In this document: piece after piece, positions 51,186 to 59,931 of the stretch
Position numbering within the stretch: the first letter of the stretch is position 1
Layout: each line of letters starts with the position of its first letter
Source of the DNA: Bog-159 sp963756605
GTDB lineage: Bacteria; Acidobacteriota; Terriglobia; Bryobacterales; Bryobacteraceae
Assembly: GCA_963756605.1 (NCBI GenBank)
Contig: CAVWOT010000025.1
Location: 22,510-86,509, forward strand
Direction: 5' to 3'
DNA length: 64,000 bases
The notes under the pieces: generated by a model
The model's input: the letters and a program-made list of their open reading frames with translations, nothing else
What the model was told of the DNA's origin: nothing
Database searches by the model: none
Program-made: the position numbers and the translations under genes

Positions 51186-51620
51186 TTATGGAATGGAAGG
51201 CAAAAGCTCACAAGTTGTAGTTAGTATCAACCGTGAATTACCGGCGGCAGTTGCGGAAGGCCCACCCGATCGCATCGTCTTGATCTTCTCCCCGAATACC
51301 CTTTCAAGCTGAGTCAGCGTCTCCGTCGGAGGTTCACCCGTGAACTCCGCGAAGTCGTGAATCATGTGCATCTGGTCGTAATACCCGAAGTCGTGGGCCA
51401 CGTCGGTCCAGGAGCGGGAGGCGAAACGCGGCTTGATTTCGAGAGCCGCTTCGAACCTCGCGATTCTCGCGAAAAGTTTGGGGCGCATACCCACCTGCTG
51501 AATAAACCTACGCTCAAACCAGTGGGGCAGGGAACTCGGCCCTTGAGGCGTGTTGCACTGTAGTAATCTCATGCGACCAGATTTGGAACGGGCCGCTTTG
51601 TGCCGCACGCTGCGCGTCAA
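51186..51620 (-). pseudogene. AraC-family regulator, 5'-truncated
   Basis: The C-terminal AraC DNA-binding domain is intact: FERRFIQQVGMRPKLFARIARFEAALE, then SWTDVAHDFGYYDQMHMIHDFAEFTGEPPTETL. Upstream of it (before about residue 32) the reading has no family match, and an alternative frame gives MLIDAQRAAQSGPFQIWSHEI before a stop, so the effector domain and first helices are missing. The frame from 51620 to the stop is open, so a short DNA-binding protein could still be made. Confidence 0.6.
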
Positions 51621-51651
51621 TGAGCATCGTCAGTTGCGCTCGTCAGCGGGG

Positions 51652-51846
51652 TTATAAACGATATCCACATTCCAATCGAGCCGCGATAGGACGGCCGGCG
51701 GACATGTCAAACGCAGCTTCGAGACGATGTTTCGACAGATTGATAACCGCAACCGCGCCGCGGATTTGAGTAAAGGGCTTCTCTGTCAACCGCATGAGGA
51801 AAATCTCACAGTGGCGGTTCTCTTGCTCTAATTTGGACGCCGTCAA
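51652..51846 (-). CDS. Short hypothetical frame, doubtful
   Basis: A 64-codon frame. The middle (GAVAVINLSKHRLEAAFDMSAGRPIAARLE) looks protein-like, but no family is recognised. It ends about 30 bp upstream of the AraC remnant's 5' end and may be a further fragment of the same deleted gene region. Confidence 0.25.
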   Translation of the reverse strand: MTASKLEQENRHCEIFLMRLTEKPFTQIRGAVAVINLSKHRLEAAFDMSAGRPIAARLECGYRL

Positions 51847-52048
51847 GTTGATTCGCCAAAGGGTAGCGATCGTGCGTAATAATCGCGCACGTACACGGTG
51901 AAGGGCGTTTTGCTTGTTGCGGCGGCCGCGCCCATGTTAACCGCGCGGAAGAGATTCAATCGGTGGCGATCACTCCGCTAAATGTGGCCGGCAGGATTGC
52001 TTGCCATTTGTCGTAGCTATGGGTAGTCACAATGAAGGAGGAACCACT

Positions 52049-52570
52049 ATGAAAGGGATCGCTTTGCTGCTGGTTGCCGTTGTAATACTGGCAGGTATTG
52101 TCGTGTTTACGGCTCCCGCGCCTCTACACGCCGCTGACTCGGCCGCCCCGATCTTCGTAACACAAATCCCCCCCGGATATCGGGACTGGAGGTGGATCTC
52201 CGTCTCCCACGAAGCAGGCAACCTGAACAGTATTGGCGCCGTTTTGGGCAACGATGTGGCGATCAAGGCCTACCGCGAGGGGAAGCTCCCATTCCCGGAC
52301 GGTACGATCATTGCCGCTTTGCACTACGGTCACGACCCGTCGGCGGAAAACAACAAAGTCTTTGGCCAAGCCCAATCTTTCGTCCCTGGCCCCCCCACCA
52401 ACATTCAGTTTATGGTCAAGGACTCCACGAAGTACGCCGCGACGGGCGGCTGGGGGTTCGCTACCTTCATAGACGGCAAACCCGTCCCCGCGGCGTCAAT
52501 GAAAAGCTGCTTCCCCTGCCACAGTCAGGCCAAGGCTAGCGACCTCGTCTTCACGCGTTACGCACCCTAG
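52049..52570 (+). CDS. Cytochrome P460-family protein
   Basis: A 173-residue reading from ATG 52049, with AAGGAGGAA 6 bp upstream. The signal peptide is IALLLVAVVILAGIVVFTAPAPLHAAD. The P460 pattern is present: IPPGYRDWRWISVSHEAGNLNSIGAVLGNDVAIKAYREGKLPFPDGTIIAALHY, GWGFATFIDGKPV and the haem site SCFPCHSQAKASDLVFTRYAP at the C-terminus. Cytochrome P460 proteins oxidise hydroxylamine or relate to nitrogen-oxide stress. It stands alone, inside a segment bracketed by a direct repeat. Confidence 0.88.
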   Translation: MKGIALLLVAVVILAGIVVFTAPAPLHAADSAAPIFVTQIPPGYRDWRWISVSHEAGNLNSIGAVLGNDVAIKAYREGKLPFPDGTIIAALHYGHDPSAENNKVFGQAQSFVPGPPTNIQFMVKDSTKYAATGGWGFATFIDGKPVPAASMKSCFPCHSQAKASDLVFTRYAP

Positions 52571-53000
52571 ATACCGACAACCCCTTTGCGAAGCTCATCA
52601 ACGAAAAGGACGCCATTTATTGGCAAGAACCATCGAGCGTTAGCCTTCGGAAAAGGGATCACTTCCGCTCACACGGGCTTGATTGACCGCATGGTCCTGG
52701 AGGTGGCCTCGACGGCGGCTTTCACCCCGGCCGCACGCTCGACGCAGCTGGTAGTGTGCTCCGCCACTTCAGACCGGCTCAGCTATAAACTCTTGGCGAC
52801 GGTCTCTTCGACGCGATAGGCGCGGTGCGTCGGCGGAATACCGAATTCGTCGCTCCGCCTCGGTCCGGCAGAACCATTGACATGTTCGAGTTAAATTACC
52901 TAACTTGGCGGCTTCGATTGAGGTGGGGCATCAGTCGGCGTCCGCTAAAATCGGCTGGCTTCCGGTGGACGATGTGCGATCTACTCCCCGCTCCACAACT
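52571..53000. other. 430-bp intergenic region without a recognised gene
   Basis: It contains the right copy of the 65-bp direct repeat (52903-52968). Short frames here have no family-like pattern. Confidence 0.6.
52903..52968 (+). repeat. Direct repeat, right copy
   Basis: The partner of 51048-51111. The only differences within the core are GTGCGG/GTGGGG, CAATC/CAGTC and CTAGAA/CTAAAA, with one extra C near the end. Confidence 0.7.
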
Positions 53001-54440
53001 CTAAACAATAATTTCTTTGATCACCGTCCCCGACACATCCGTCAACCGGAAATCCCGCCCGCTGTATCGATAGGTCAGCTTCGTGTGGTCGATGCCCATC
53101 AGATGGAGAATCGTTGCGTGCAGATCGTGCACGTGCACCGGCTTCTCCACTGCCTTGAACCCGAAATCGTCCGTAGCCCCGTAAATCGTGCCGCCCTTGA
53201 CGCCTCCCCCAGCCAGCCACATCGTAAATCCGAACGGATTGTGATCGCGGCCATTCTGCAAGGCTCCGCCCCCGCCCCCGATCTCGTGTACCGGCGTCCG
53301 CCCGAACTCTGACCCGCATACCACCAACGTGTCCTTCAACACCCCGCGCGACTTCAAGTCTTTGATCACCGCCGCAAACGGCTGGTCTGAATCCATTGCA
53401 TTCTTGCGGTGCGCGTTGATGTCGGTATGCGCGTCCCATGGATCTCCCTTGCCGTAATATACCTGCACCATCCGGACGTTCCGCTCAACCAGCCGCACAG
53501 CCATCAGACATCCGCGCGCCGTGCTGCCCGTACCGTATAGCTTCAGGGTCGCCTCCGACTCCTTGCGGATATCGAACACCGACGGAGCCTCTGTCTGCAT
53601 CCGGTAAGCCACCTCCATGGACTGGATGGCCGCCTCCAGTTGGGGATCCTTCACTTGCTCGCGCTCCGTCCGCATCCGGTCGAGCTGCTCCATCAAGTCC
53701 ATCTCACGCCGCTGTTCGTTCAGCGTGAAGTTCTCGTTGTGAATGTACGGGATCAACTTCTGCGGGTCGAACTGCTTTCCCACGATCTCGGCCTGCTTCT
53801 CCACCTTGTCGGAGATATAAGTGCCCTGGTGGATCGCCGGCAGGAACGCATTGTTCCAAAGGGGCGGCCCTACGGTTGTCGGCACATCCGGGCACAGCAC
53901 CACGAATCCGGGCAGGTTCTCGTTCTCCGTTCCGAGGCCGTACGTGAGCCACGAGCCCAGCGACGGTCGCCCTACCTGGCTGAATCCAGTGTTCATCATC
54001 AGCATGGCCGGCTCATGGTTCGGAATATCGGTGTACACCGACCGGATGAAGCAAATGTCGTCCGCGCACTCGCCTACGTGCGGAAACAACTCGCTCACCT
54101 CCATGCCGCACTGCCCGTACTTCTTGAACTGAAATGGCGACCGCATCAGCGTCCCCGTCTTGCGTTCGGTGGCCACTGACCCACCCGGCAACGGCTGCCC
54201 GTGATACTTATCGAGCATGGGTTTCGGATCGAAACTGTCCACTTGCGACAATCCGCCGTTCATATACAGGAAGATCACGTGTTTCGCCCGTGCGGGATGA
54301 TCCAGGCCCCGGCGATCCGAAGCTGCCTGGGCCAGCGACCGCCCCACCATCCCCGCGAAAGCCAGCATGCCAAATCCATTACCCATGCGGCATAAGGCAT
54401 CCCGTCGCGTCAACGGTTGTGGAGCTTTGTGCTGCGGCAT
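53001..54440 (-). CDS. DUF1501 family sulfatase-like protein
   Basis: 479 residues. The start lies 2 bp after the stop of the DUF1553 gene. A Tat-like leader (LTRRDALCRMGNGFGMLAFAG) is followed by ARAKHVIFLYMNGGLSQVDSFDPKPML, IRSVYTDIPNHEPAMLMMNTG, VVCGSEFGRTP and GRDHNPFGFTMWLAGGGVKGG, the DUF1501 hallmarks (alkaline-phosphatase-like fold). In Planctomycetes and Acidobacteria it is always seen with a DUF1549/1553 partner. Function in polysaccharide or sulfate chemistry is suspected but unproven. Confidence 0.92.
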   Translation of the reverse strand: MPQHKAPQPLTRRDALCRMGNGFGMLAFAGMVGRSLAQAASDRRGLDHPARAKHVIFLYMNGGLSQVDSFDPKPMLDKYHGQPLPGGSVATERKTGTLMRSPFQFKKYGQCGMEVSELFPHVGECADDICFIRSVYTDIPNHEPAMLMMNTGFSQVGRPSLGSWLTYGLGTENENLPGFVVLCPDVPTTVGPPLWNNAFLPAIHQGTYISDKVEKQAEIVGKQFDPQKLIPYIHNENFTLNEQRREMDLMEQLDRMRTEREQVKDPQLEAAIQSMEVAYRMQTEAPSVFDIRKESEATLKLYGTGSTARGCLMAVRLVERNVRMVQVYYGKGDPWDAHTDINAHRKNAMDSDQPFAAVIKDLKSRGVLKDTLVVCGSEFGRTPVHEIGGGGGALQNGRDHNPFGFTMWLAGGGVKGGTIYGATDDFGFKAVEKPVHVHDLHATILHLMGIDHTKLTYRYSGRDFRLTDVSGTVIKEIIV

Positions 54441-54442
54441 AA

Positions 54443-57424
54443 TTAATCGACAAAAACGAACTCGGCCGAACTGAGCAGAACCTTGGCGTAACGGCCCCAG
54501 GGAGTCACCGGCAGCATCTTCTCCTCAGGTTTCGGCGCGGCGCCCGGAACCACTCCGGACATCATACCATCCGCCTTCACGCTTCCCGGCCTCGCCTGCG
54601 CGTCTTTCGCGGGCTCCGGCTTGACCTCCGCTTTCGAGTCCTTTTTGTCTTTCTCCTTTCTTCGCTCGTCGTAAGATGCCAGCGGTTCAGTCTTCAAGAA
54701 CTGGGCTCCGGCGCGCAATTCGTTTTCGTCCGGCGCGCGGCCAAACACTAGCCGGTACATCGCCTGAACGCGCGCCCTGTTGTCCGGCTCCCCGTCTGTC
54801 CGCTGCGCCAGCAGCTCTCCCTGCTGTTCTACGAAATCGCTGTTCATGAAGAACAACCGTTGCAGCGGCACGGTGGTGACATGGCGCTTCTCGGCACTGA
54901 AGCTGGGGCTTGGAAAATCGAATAACTGCAAATACTGGTCCAACCGGTACCGGCTCACCTTTCCGTAAATCGTGCGCCGTTTGTACCGCGGCGTCAACTC
55001 CGCGGAAGGCCCGCCCATCTTCGTGTCCAGCGCGCCGGATACGAACAACATGGAGTCCCGAATCTGCTCCGCGTCCAATCGATGCCGGTTGAAGCGCCAA
55101 TACAGCCGGTTCGCCGGATCTTTCTCCAGACCGGCCGGCAGATCGCGATCGTTCATCTGGTACACGGCGCTCAACATTATTTCCCGGTGCAGTTTCTTGA
55201 CGGACATCCCGTTGTCGATGAAGCGCTGCGCCAGGTAATCCAGCAGATCCGGATTCGATGGCCGCTCACCCATGATGCCGAAGTTACTCGGCGTATCCAC
55301 CAACCCTGTACCGAAGTGTCCCTTCCACACGCGGTTCACGAACACGCGCATAGCCAGCGGCTGTTTCACGATCAGATCGGCCAATTGCAGCCTGCCGCTA
55401 CCCTGATCGAATGGCGGCGGCGTGCCGTCGGACAGCACTGAAAGGAAATGCCGGGGGACCTCATCACCCAGATTGAAGGGGCTCCCGCGCACGTGCACCT
55501 TCAAGTTCACCGGCTTCTCAGCGTCGATTACCCCATGCACGTACGGGAAGTGCGGCGGCATCGACTTTTCCATTGCTTCGATATCGTCTTTCAGCGCGTG
55601 CACGTACTCCAGGCGTTCAGCGCTGAGCCGCCGCTCGAGCGACCATTCCCGAAATACCAGCAGCCCCGGTGGAACGTGCATGTCGAAAACCTGGGAAGGA
55701 TCGAAGCCCTCCTGCAGGTCTCGCGAGAAAACATCCGTCCAAAGATTCATCTGCTCGATGGGAAGCGATTTCAACTCCAGCCCGCAGCCTGGGCAGAAGT
55801 CGTCGTTCGTGACGAACTCGTTCGGCAGGTTTGCGTACTTGCGCGGCTTAGTGGTGGGCAGGGCCTTTGCCTGGATAATCTCGTTTTCTTTCTTGATGTC
55901 AATCGCGGCGAACATCAGTTCCACCAGCCGCGTTTGAAAATCTCCAGCCAGCTTCCTGGCCTCCGCCTCCGTCCCGCCGCTCTGGATCATCTTTTGCCAA
56001 TCCGTCAGGAATGGATAGAACTTCGGCGCCTTTGCCAGAAACTTCACCCATCGTTCTAGAAGCTCGTAGTCCAGCCTGGACTCCTCGGCGACTACGCCCA
56101 GATTCTCTTTTGGCTCGCCAGTCACCTTCCAGGCCGCCACCATGTACTTCGACGCCTGGAATACCAGGCTTTCGGCAAGCTGCTTCCGCTCCGTGTCGAG
56201 GAAATCTTCGAGGAGCTTCTTCTTGTTCTCCATCTGCTTTTCCTGTTTCGTGTAGTCTTCCGCCACCGCCTTCGGAACCATCGGATACTCGTGGTAAACG
56301 GCATTCACAAACACGCCCGCCAGTGCGTAATAATCCTTAGTCGGAATCCGATCGTACTTGTGGTCGTGACAGCGGGCACATGCAACCGTCAAGCCCAGGA
56401 AGCCGCGTGTCACCGCGTCGACACGATCGTTCCGCTCGTCCGCTTTGGTGATTTCGACCGCGCCGTTGTCGTAGAACCAGGGTCCCAGACCGAGAAAGCC
56501 CAGCCCCGGCAGCATCCTGGCGCGCACTTTTTCATCCATGAGATCGCCCGCCAGTTGGGCGCGCACGAACTGGTCGTAGGGCAAATCGTCGTTGAATGCC
56601 TGGACCACCCAGTCGCGGTATAGATACGCATTGGGATACGGATTGTATCCGCGCCGCTGCGGATCGAGACTCCGGTAGTCGTCCTCGGCGTAGCGCGCCA
56701 CATCTAGCCACAGACGGCCCCATCGCTCACCATAACGCGGGGACGCCAGCAACCGGTCCACGACTTTCGCGAAGGCTTCGGGGGACTGGTCACTCTCAAA
56801 ACTCGCGACCTCTTCGGGTGTGGGCGGTAAGCCGGTCAGGTCCAGACTGGCGCGCCGCAATAGCGTGCGCCGACCCGCTGGAGGCGCCGGTTTCAGCTCC
56901 TGCTTCTCCAAGGCCGCCAGAATGAACCGGTCGATATCCGTCTTCGCCCAAGCCGTGTCCGCAACCACCGGGGCGGATACCTTGCGCAAAGGCGCGAACG
57001 ACCAGAACTCCCGCTGTTCTCGAGTAATGACGTACTCGCCCGATGCCGGAACCGCGATCGCGCCCTTGGGAGTCTCGGGCCATACCGCGCCGCCGCGCAC
57101 CCACTCCGTGAGGGCATCCACTTCGTCCTTCTTCAACTTGCCGCCCATGGGCATTTTCAACTTGTCGTTAGTTTGCCGGATAGCAATAATCAAAAGGCTC
57201 TGCTCGGGATCCCCCGGCGCGATCGCGGGACCTGATTTGCCGCCCTTCAGCAAAGCTTCGCGCGAATCCACGCGCAGGCCGCCCAGCTGGGAACTGGCGT
57301 GGCAAGCATAGCAGTTGTTCGCCAGAATGGGCCGGATTTTCGTTTCGAAGAATTCGTCCGCTGCAACCAGCGGTAGACTCAGTGCCACCCAAATCGCGCT
57401 CAAACGCCTGCAAGTCCGCTGCAC
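54443..57424 (-). CDS. PSD1-type cytochrome c protein with DUF1549 and DUF1553
   Basis: A 993-residue reading from GTG 57424, which has GGAGG about 4 bp upstream; the frame is open to 57526. A signal peptide (LSAIWVALSLPLVAAD) is followed by a planctomycete cytochrome c domain (FFETKIRPILANNCYACHAS, haem CYACH; GGKSGPAIAPGDPEQSLL), DUF1549 (WAKTDIDRFILAALEKQELKPAPP, LDLTGLPPTPEEV, with a second CARCHDHK site) and DUF1553 (LADLIVKQPLAMRVFVNRVWKGHFGTGLVDTPSNFG, RRTIYGKVSR). It operates with the DUF1501 partner 2 bp away. A Lys/Pro/Ala/Glu-rich segment at about residue 930 is unusual. Confidence 0.92.
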   Translation of the reverse strand: MQRTCRRLSAIWVALSLPLVAADEFFETKIRPILANNCYACHASSQLGGLRVDSREALLKGGKSGPAIAPGDPEQSLLIIAIRQTNDKLKMPMGGKLKKDEVDALTEWVRGGAVWPETPKGAIAVPASGEYVITREQREFWSFAPLRKVSAPVVADTAWAKTDIDRFILAALEKQELKPAPPAGRRTLLRRASLDLTGLPPTPEEVASFESDQSPEAFAKVVDRLLASPRYGERWGRLWLDVARYAEDDYRSLDPQRRGYNPYPNAYLYRDWVVQAFNDDLPYDQFVRAQLAGDLMDEKVRARMLPGLGFLGLGPWFYDNGAVEITKADERNDRVDAVTRGFLGLTVACARCHDHKYDRIPTKDYYALAGVFVNAVYHEYPMVPKAVAEDYTKQEKQMENKKKLLEDFLDTERKQLAESLVFQASKYMVAAWKVTGEPKENLGVVAEESRLDYELLERWVKFLAKAPKFYPFLTDWQKMIQSGGTEAEARKLAGDFQTRLVELMFAAIDIKKENEIIQAKALPTTKPRKYANLPNEFVTNDDFCPGCGLELKSLPIEQMNLWTDVFSRDLQEGFDPSQVFDMHVPPGLLVFREWSLERRLSAERLEYVHALKDDIEAMEKSMPPHFPYVHGVIDAEKPVNLKVHVRGSPFNLGDEVPRHFLSVLSDGTPPPFDQGSGRLQLADLIVKQPLAMRVFVNRVWKGHFGTGLVDTPSNFGIMGERPSNPDLLDYLAQRFIDNGMSVKKLHREIMLSAVYQMNDRDLPAGLEKDPANRLYWRFNRHRLDAEQIRDSMLFVSGALDTKMGGPSAELTPRYKRRTIYGKVSRYRLDQYLQLFDFPSPSFSAEKRHVTTVPLQRLFFMNSDFVEQQGELLAQRTDGEPDNRARVQAMYRLVFGRAPDENELRAGAQFLKTEPLASYDERRKEKDKKDSKAEVKPEPAKDAQARPGSVKADGMMSGVVPGAAPKPEEKMLPVTPWGRYAKVLLSSAEFVFVD

Positions 57425-57535
57425 CACCCCTCCAGTTCCCCTGTATTCTACACGATTTATGGTCGAGAAGACTTCCCAACCCATGCCCAACCGATGCCGA
57501 GCCGGCAGCGGGCGCGCTATCATCATACGATACGC

Positions 57536-58516
57536 GTGAGACTTCTAATTGCGCTGCTCGCCGCCGCCGCCGGACTGTGCCAGAACGCGAACCACCCACC
57601 GAAGCCCGGTGTGACCGCGAAGGGCGTCCGCATCCCCATCACCCGACTCAAACCGGAAGCGGTCTTCCCGGTTCCTGGAGCACCCGATTGGATCGCAGTT
57701 GACGAATCGGTGTGGATCTCAAACTACCCCAAAGACAGCGTTACCAGGCTGGATGCCAAAACAAACCAGGTGGCCGCTACCGTCCCAACCGGCAAGCAAC
57801 CCTGCTCTGGCCTGGCCGCCGGATTCGGTAGCCTGTGGGTTCCAAATTGCGGCGATCATACCCTGTCCCGCATCGATCTGAAGTCCGGCAAGCCGGCCGC
57901 CACTATACCTGTAGCAGTAGCCGATTCCGAAGGCGGCATCGCCGCCGGTGCGGACAGCATTTGGTTGCTGACCGACGCGCGGAGCACGCTGGCCCGCCTG
58001 GATCCGGACACGAATAAGGTGGTCGCCGAAATTCGCGTTCCCGCCGGATCGTTTACGGCAGCCTTCGGAGAAGGCGCTGTCTGGGTAACCAGCACCGAAA
58101 ACAACTTCCTGACGCGAGTCGATCCGCAAACGAACCTGATTGTCGAAACCATCGCGGTAGGCAAGTCGCCCCGGTTTTTGGCCATCGGCGAAGGAGCCGT
58201 GTGGGTACTGAATCAGGGCGATGGCAGCGTGTCCCGGGTCGATCCGAAGACCAACAAGCTTGCGGCAACCATTAAAGTGGGTGTGCCCGGCCCAGGCGGT
58301 GATATCGCAGCCGGCGAGGGCTCCGTATGGGTCACCTCATTTGATTTTCCCATTTCCCGCATCGACCCGGCCGCAAATCGGGTCGTCCAGCAATTCACAG
58401 GAGACGGAGGAGACTCCATCCGCACCGGCCTGGGTTCAGTTTGGTTGACGAACCTCAAAGCTCAAAACGTTTGGCGCATCGACCCCAAACGTATCGAAGC
58501 CATTTTCCCCGACTAG
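57536..58516 (+). CDS. Secreted YVTN/virginiamycin-B-lyase-like beta-propeller
   Basis: A 326-residue reading from GTG 57536. A short signal peptide (RLLIALLAAAAGLCQN) precedes six or seven blades of about 42 residues, each like GEGAVWV-x-N then RVDP-x-TN-x-x-A-TI (GAPDWIAVDESVWISNYPKD, AAGFGSLWVPNCGDHTLSRIDLKSGKP, GEGAVWVLNQGDGSVSRVDPKTNK). The fold is that of YVTN or streptogramin-lyase-like propellers. No catalytic motif was recognised. Divergent from the DUF1553 gene. Confidence 0.85.
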   Translation: MRLLIALLAAAAGLCQNANHPPKPGVTAKGVRIPITRLKPEAVFPVPGAPDWIAVDESVWISNYPKDSVTRLDAKTNQVAATVPTGKQPCSGLAAGFGSLWVPNCGDHTLSRIDLKSGKPAATIPVAVADSEGGIAAGADSIWLLTDARSTLARLDPDTNKVVAEIRVPAGSFTAAFGEGAVWVTSTENNFLTRVDPQTNLIVETIAVGKSPRFLAIGEGAVWVLNQGDGSVSRVDPKTNKLAATIKVGVPGPGGDIAAGEGSVWVTSFDFPISRIDPAANRVVQQFTGDGGDSIRTGLGSVWLTNLKAQNVWRIDPKRIEAIFPD

Positions 58517-58598
58517 AGCACATCGGCCCGAGCTTGAGCGTCAAGCCCTTGCTTTCTGGGGAAGGCACTCCTGCAGTCGCGGAATTCGAGTCCATTGG

Positions 58599-58806
58599 TC
58601 AAATATTGCACGTTAAAGAGTGAGGCCCGGTTTGGCGGTCCTGAGGGGGCGCGATTTGCGGTTTGCGGAGCCCGGCGTCCTTGCGCCAGTGGTAGTCGCC
58701 GGTCAGGTTGATGTGTTCCCACTTGACGGGTAAGGTGGGCAAGCGCCTCGGCGGAAATGATCTGCCCGGCGTGGCGGATCGAGGCGACGGCGCGCTCCAG
58801 GTAATT
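58599..58806 (-). pseudogene. Tn3-family transposase C-terminal remnant
   Basis: On the minus strand: LERAVASIRHAGQIISAEALAHLTR, then a frame change, then KWEHINLTGDYHWRKD and a stop at 58599. The WEHINLTGDY block is the conserved Tn3 transposase ending. Only about 65 codons remain. No terminal inverted repeat was found with confidence. Confidence 0.75.
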
Positions 58807-58855
58807 GCTTTACGGCTCCTGATAGCGTCGGGAAAATGAGACAATCACTCATAGC

Positions 58856-59800
58856 TTGTTCCCAACGATTAAGAACACGATTCTCTTGGCCTGCGTTCTT
58901 GCGACTGAGTCGCTGGCGCAGAACGGGCCGGCATTCCGTTCGAATGTTGAGATCGTGGTCGTCCCGCTCACCGTGGTAGATGCAAACGGTGTTGCCGTTG
59001 GGGATCTCACACGCGACGAATTCCATGTGTATGACAATGACGTTCGAAGACCCATTGAGAATCTTTGGGTCGACAACGATCGGCCTCTCAGTCTCGGAGT
59101 CATCATCGACGCCAGCGAGAGTCAGAAAGACCAGGTTTCGGAACACCGCCGGACCGCAATCGAATTATTGCAACGAATTCTGCGCCCCGGCGATCGCGCT
59201 TTCGTGATCTCCGTGGACGAGGATATCAAGTTGTGGGTCGAACTGACAGAGGCGGCCGCCGATTTTCGCAAGCAGATGGCCGGAAGCCCCTATGATCTGT
59301 TTGGAGATCCCTGTGCAAAGCAAAGAAGCAGCCTGCCGGGTTTAAGGCCGGTGTCCGTGTGCGGATCCAGTCCACTGTGGGATGCAATCTATGATGCGGC
59401 CCGACTCAGACTGCGCTCCCTCACCGGGAACAAAGCAATGCTGGTTCTCACTGATGGATTCGACAGCGGGAGCACCCATAGCTGGCATCAGGCCGCGGAC
59501 GCGGCAAACCGAGCTGATGCCTTTGTATATGCAATTCAGTATCGAAGCGGATTCGGGGGGAGTTTCGCGCCCGACCTTTACCGGCTCGTTGCAGAGGCGG
59601 GAGGCACCTGGTTCCGCGCGCCCGCTGGCGAATACGGGCCGATTGTTTCCCGCATCGAAACCGATCTGCGCCATCGTTATGTCCTCGGATTTCGACCGGA
59701 GCACCTCAGTGGCAAGGTTCGACACGACATACGAGTTGAGGTGACCCGCCCAGATCTGACCGTCAGGGCGCGCAGAACGTACTTCCAAGAGCCACGGTAG
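58856..59800 (+). CDS. VWFA-related Acidobacterial domain protein (TIGR03436 type)
   Basis: 314 residues from a TTG start. A short leader (KNTILLACVLATESLAQN) is followed by VVPLTVVDANGVAVGDLTRDEFHVYDNDVRRPI, then the von Willebrand A domain (LSLGVIIDASESQKDQ, with D-x-S-x-S replaced by D-A-S-E-S; LVLTDGFDSGS) and HRYVLGFRPEHLSGKVRHDIRVEV. This subfamily is abundant in Acidobacteria, exported and of unknown function. A Tn3 remnant is just upstream and a histidine-kinase tail just downstream, so the context has been rearranged. Confidence 0.85.
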   Translation: MFPTIKNTILLACVLATESLAQNGPAFRSNVEIVVVPLTVVDANGVAVGDLTRDEFHVYDNDVRRPIENLWVDNDRPLSLGVIIDASESQKDQVSEHRRTAIELLQRILRPGDRAFVISVDEDIKLWVELTEAAADFRKQMAGSPYDLFGDPCAKQRSSLPGLRPVSVCGSSPLWDAIYDAARLRLRSLTGNKAMLVLTDGFDSGSTHSWHQAADAANRADAFVYAIQYRSGFGGSFAPDLYRLVAEAGGTWFRAPAGEYGPIVSRIETDLRHRYVLGFRPEHLSGKVRHDIRVEVTRPDLTVRARRTYFQEPR

Positions 59801-59809
59801 GGCACGGTA

Positions 59810-59887
59810 GGAGTGGAGAGTGCGCCGGGGGAGGGGTCCACCTTCTGGTTCACGGTTCCTCTCAAACGGGTGGAGGTAAGCGGCTGA
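59810..59887 (+). pseudogene. Histidine-kinase C-terminal remnant
   Basis: In frame 59810-59887: GVESAPGEGSTFWFTVPLKR-VEVSG, then a stop. GEGSTFWFTVPL is the G2-box ending of the HATPase domain of sensor kinases. Only 25 codons survive, between the VWFA gene and IS66. The preceding CACGGTAGG occurs twice in tandem, perhaps at a deletion joint. Confidence 0.7.
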
Positions 59888-59931
59888 GAATCACCAGGAC
59901 TGTGGGCCCGATCCGATGATCAAGCTGGAAG

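Noticed and set aside
52586..52819. 77-codon frame after cytochrome P460
   Set aside because: No protein-like pattern; low-complexity Ser/Thr/Ala run.
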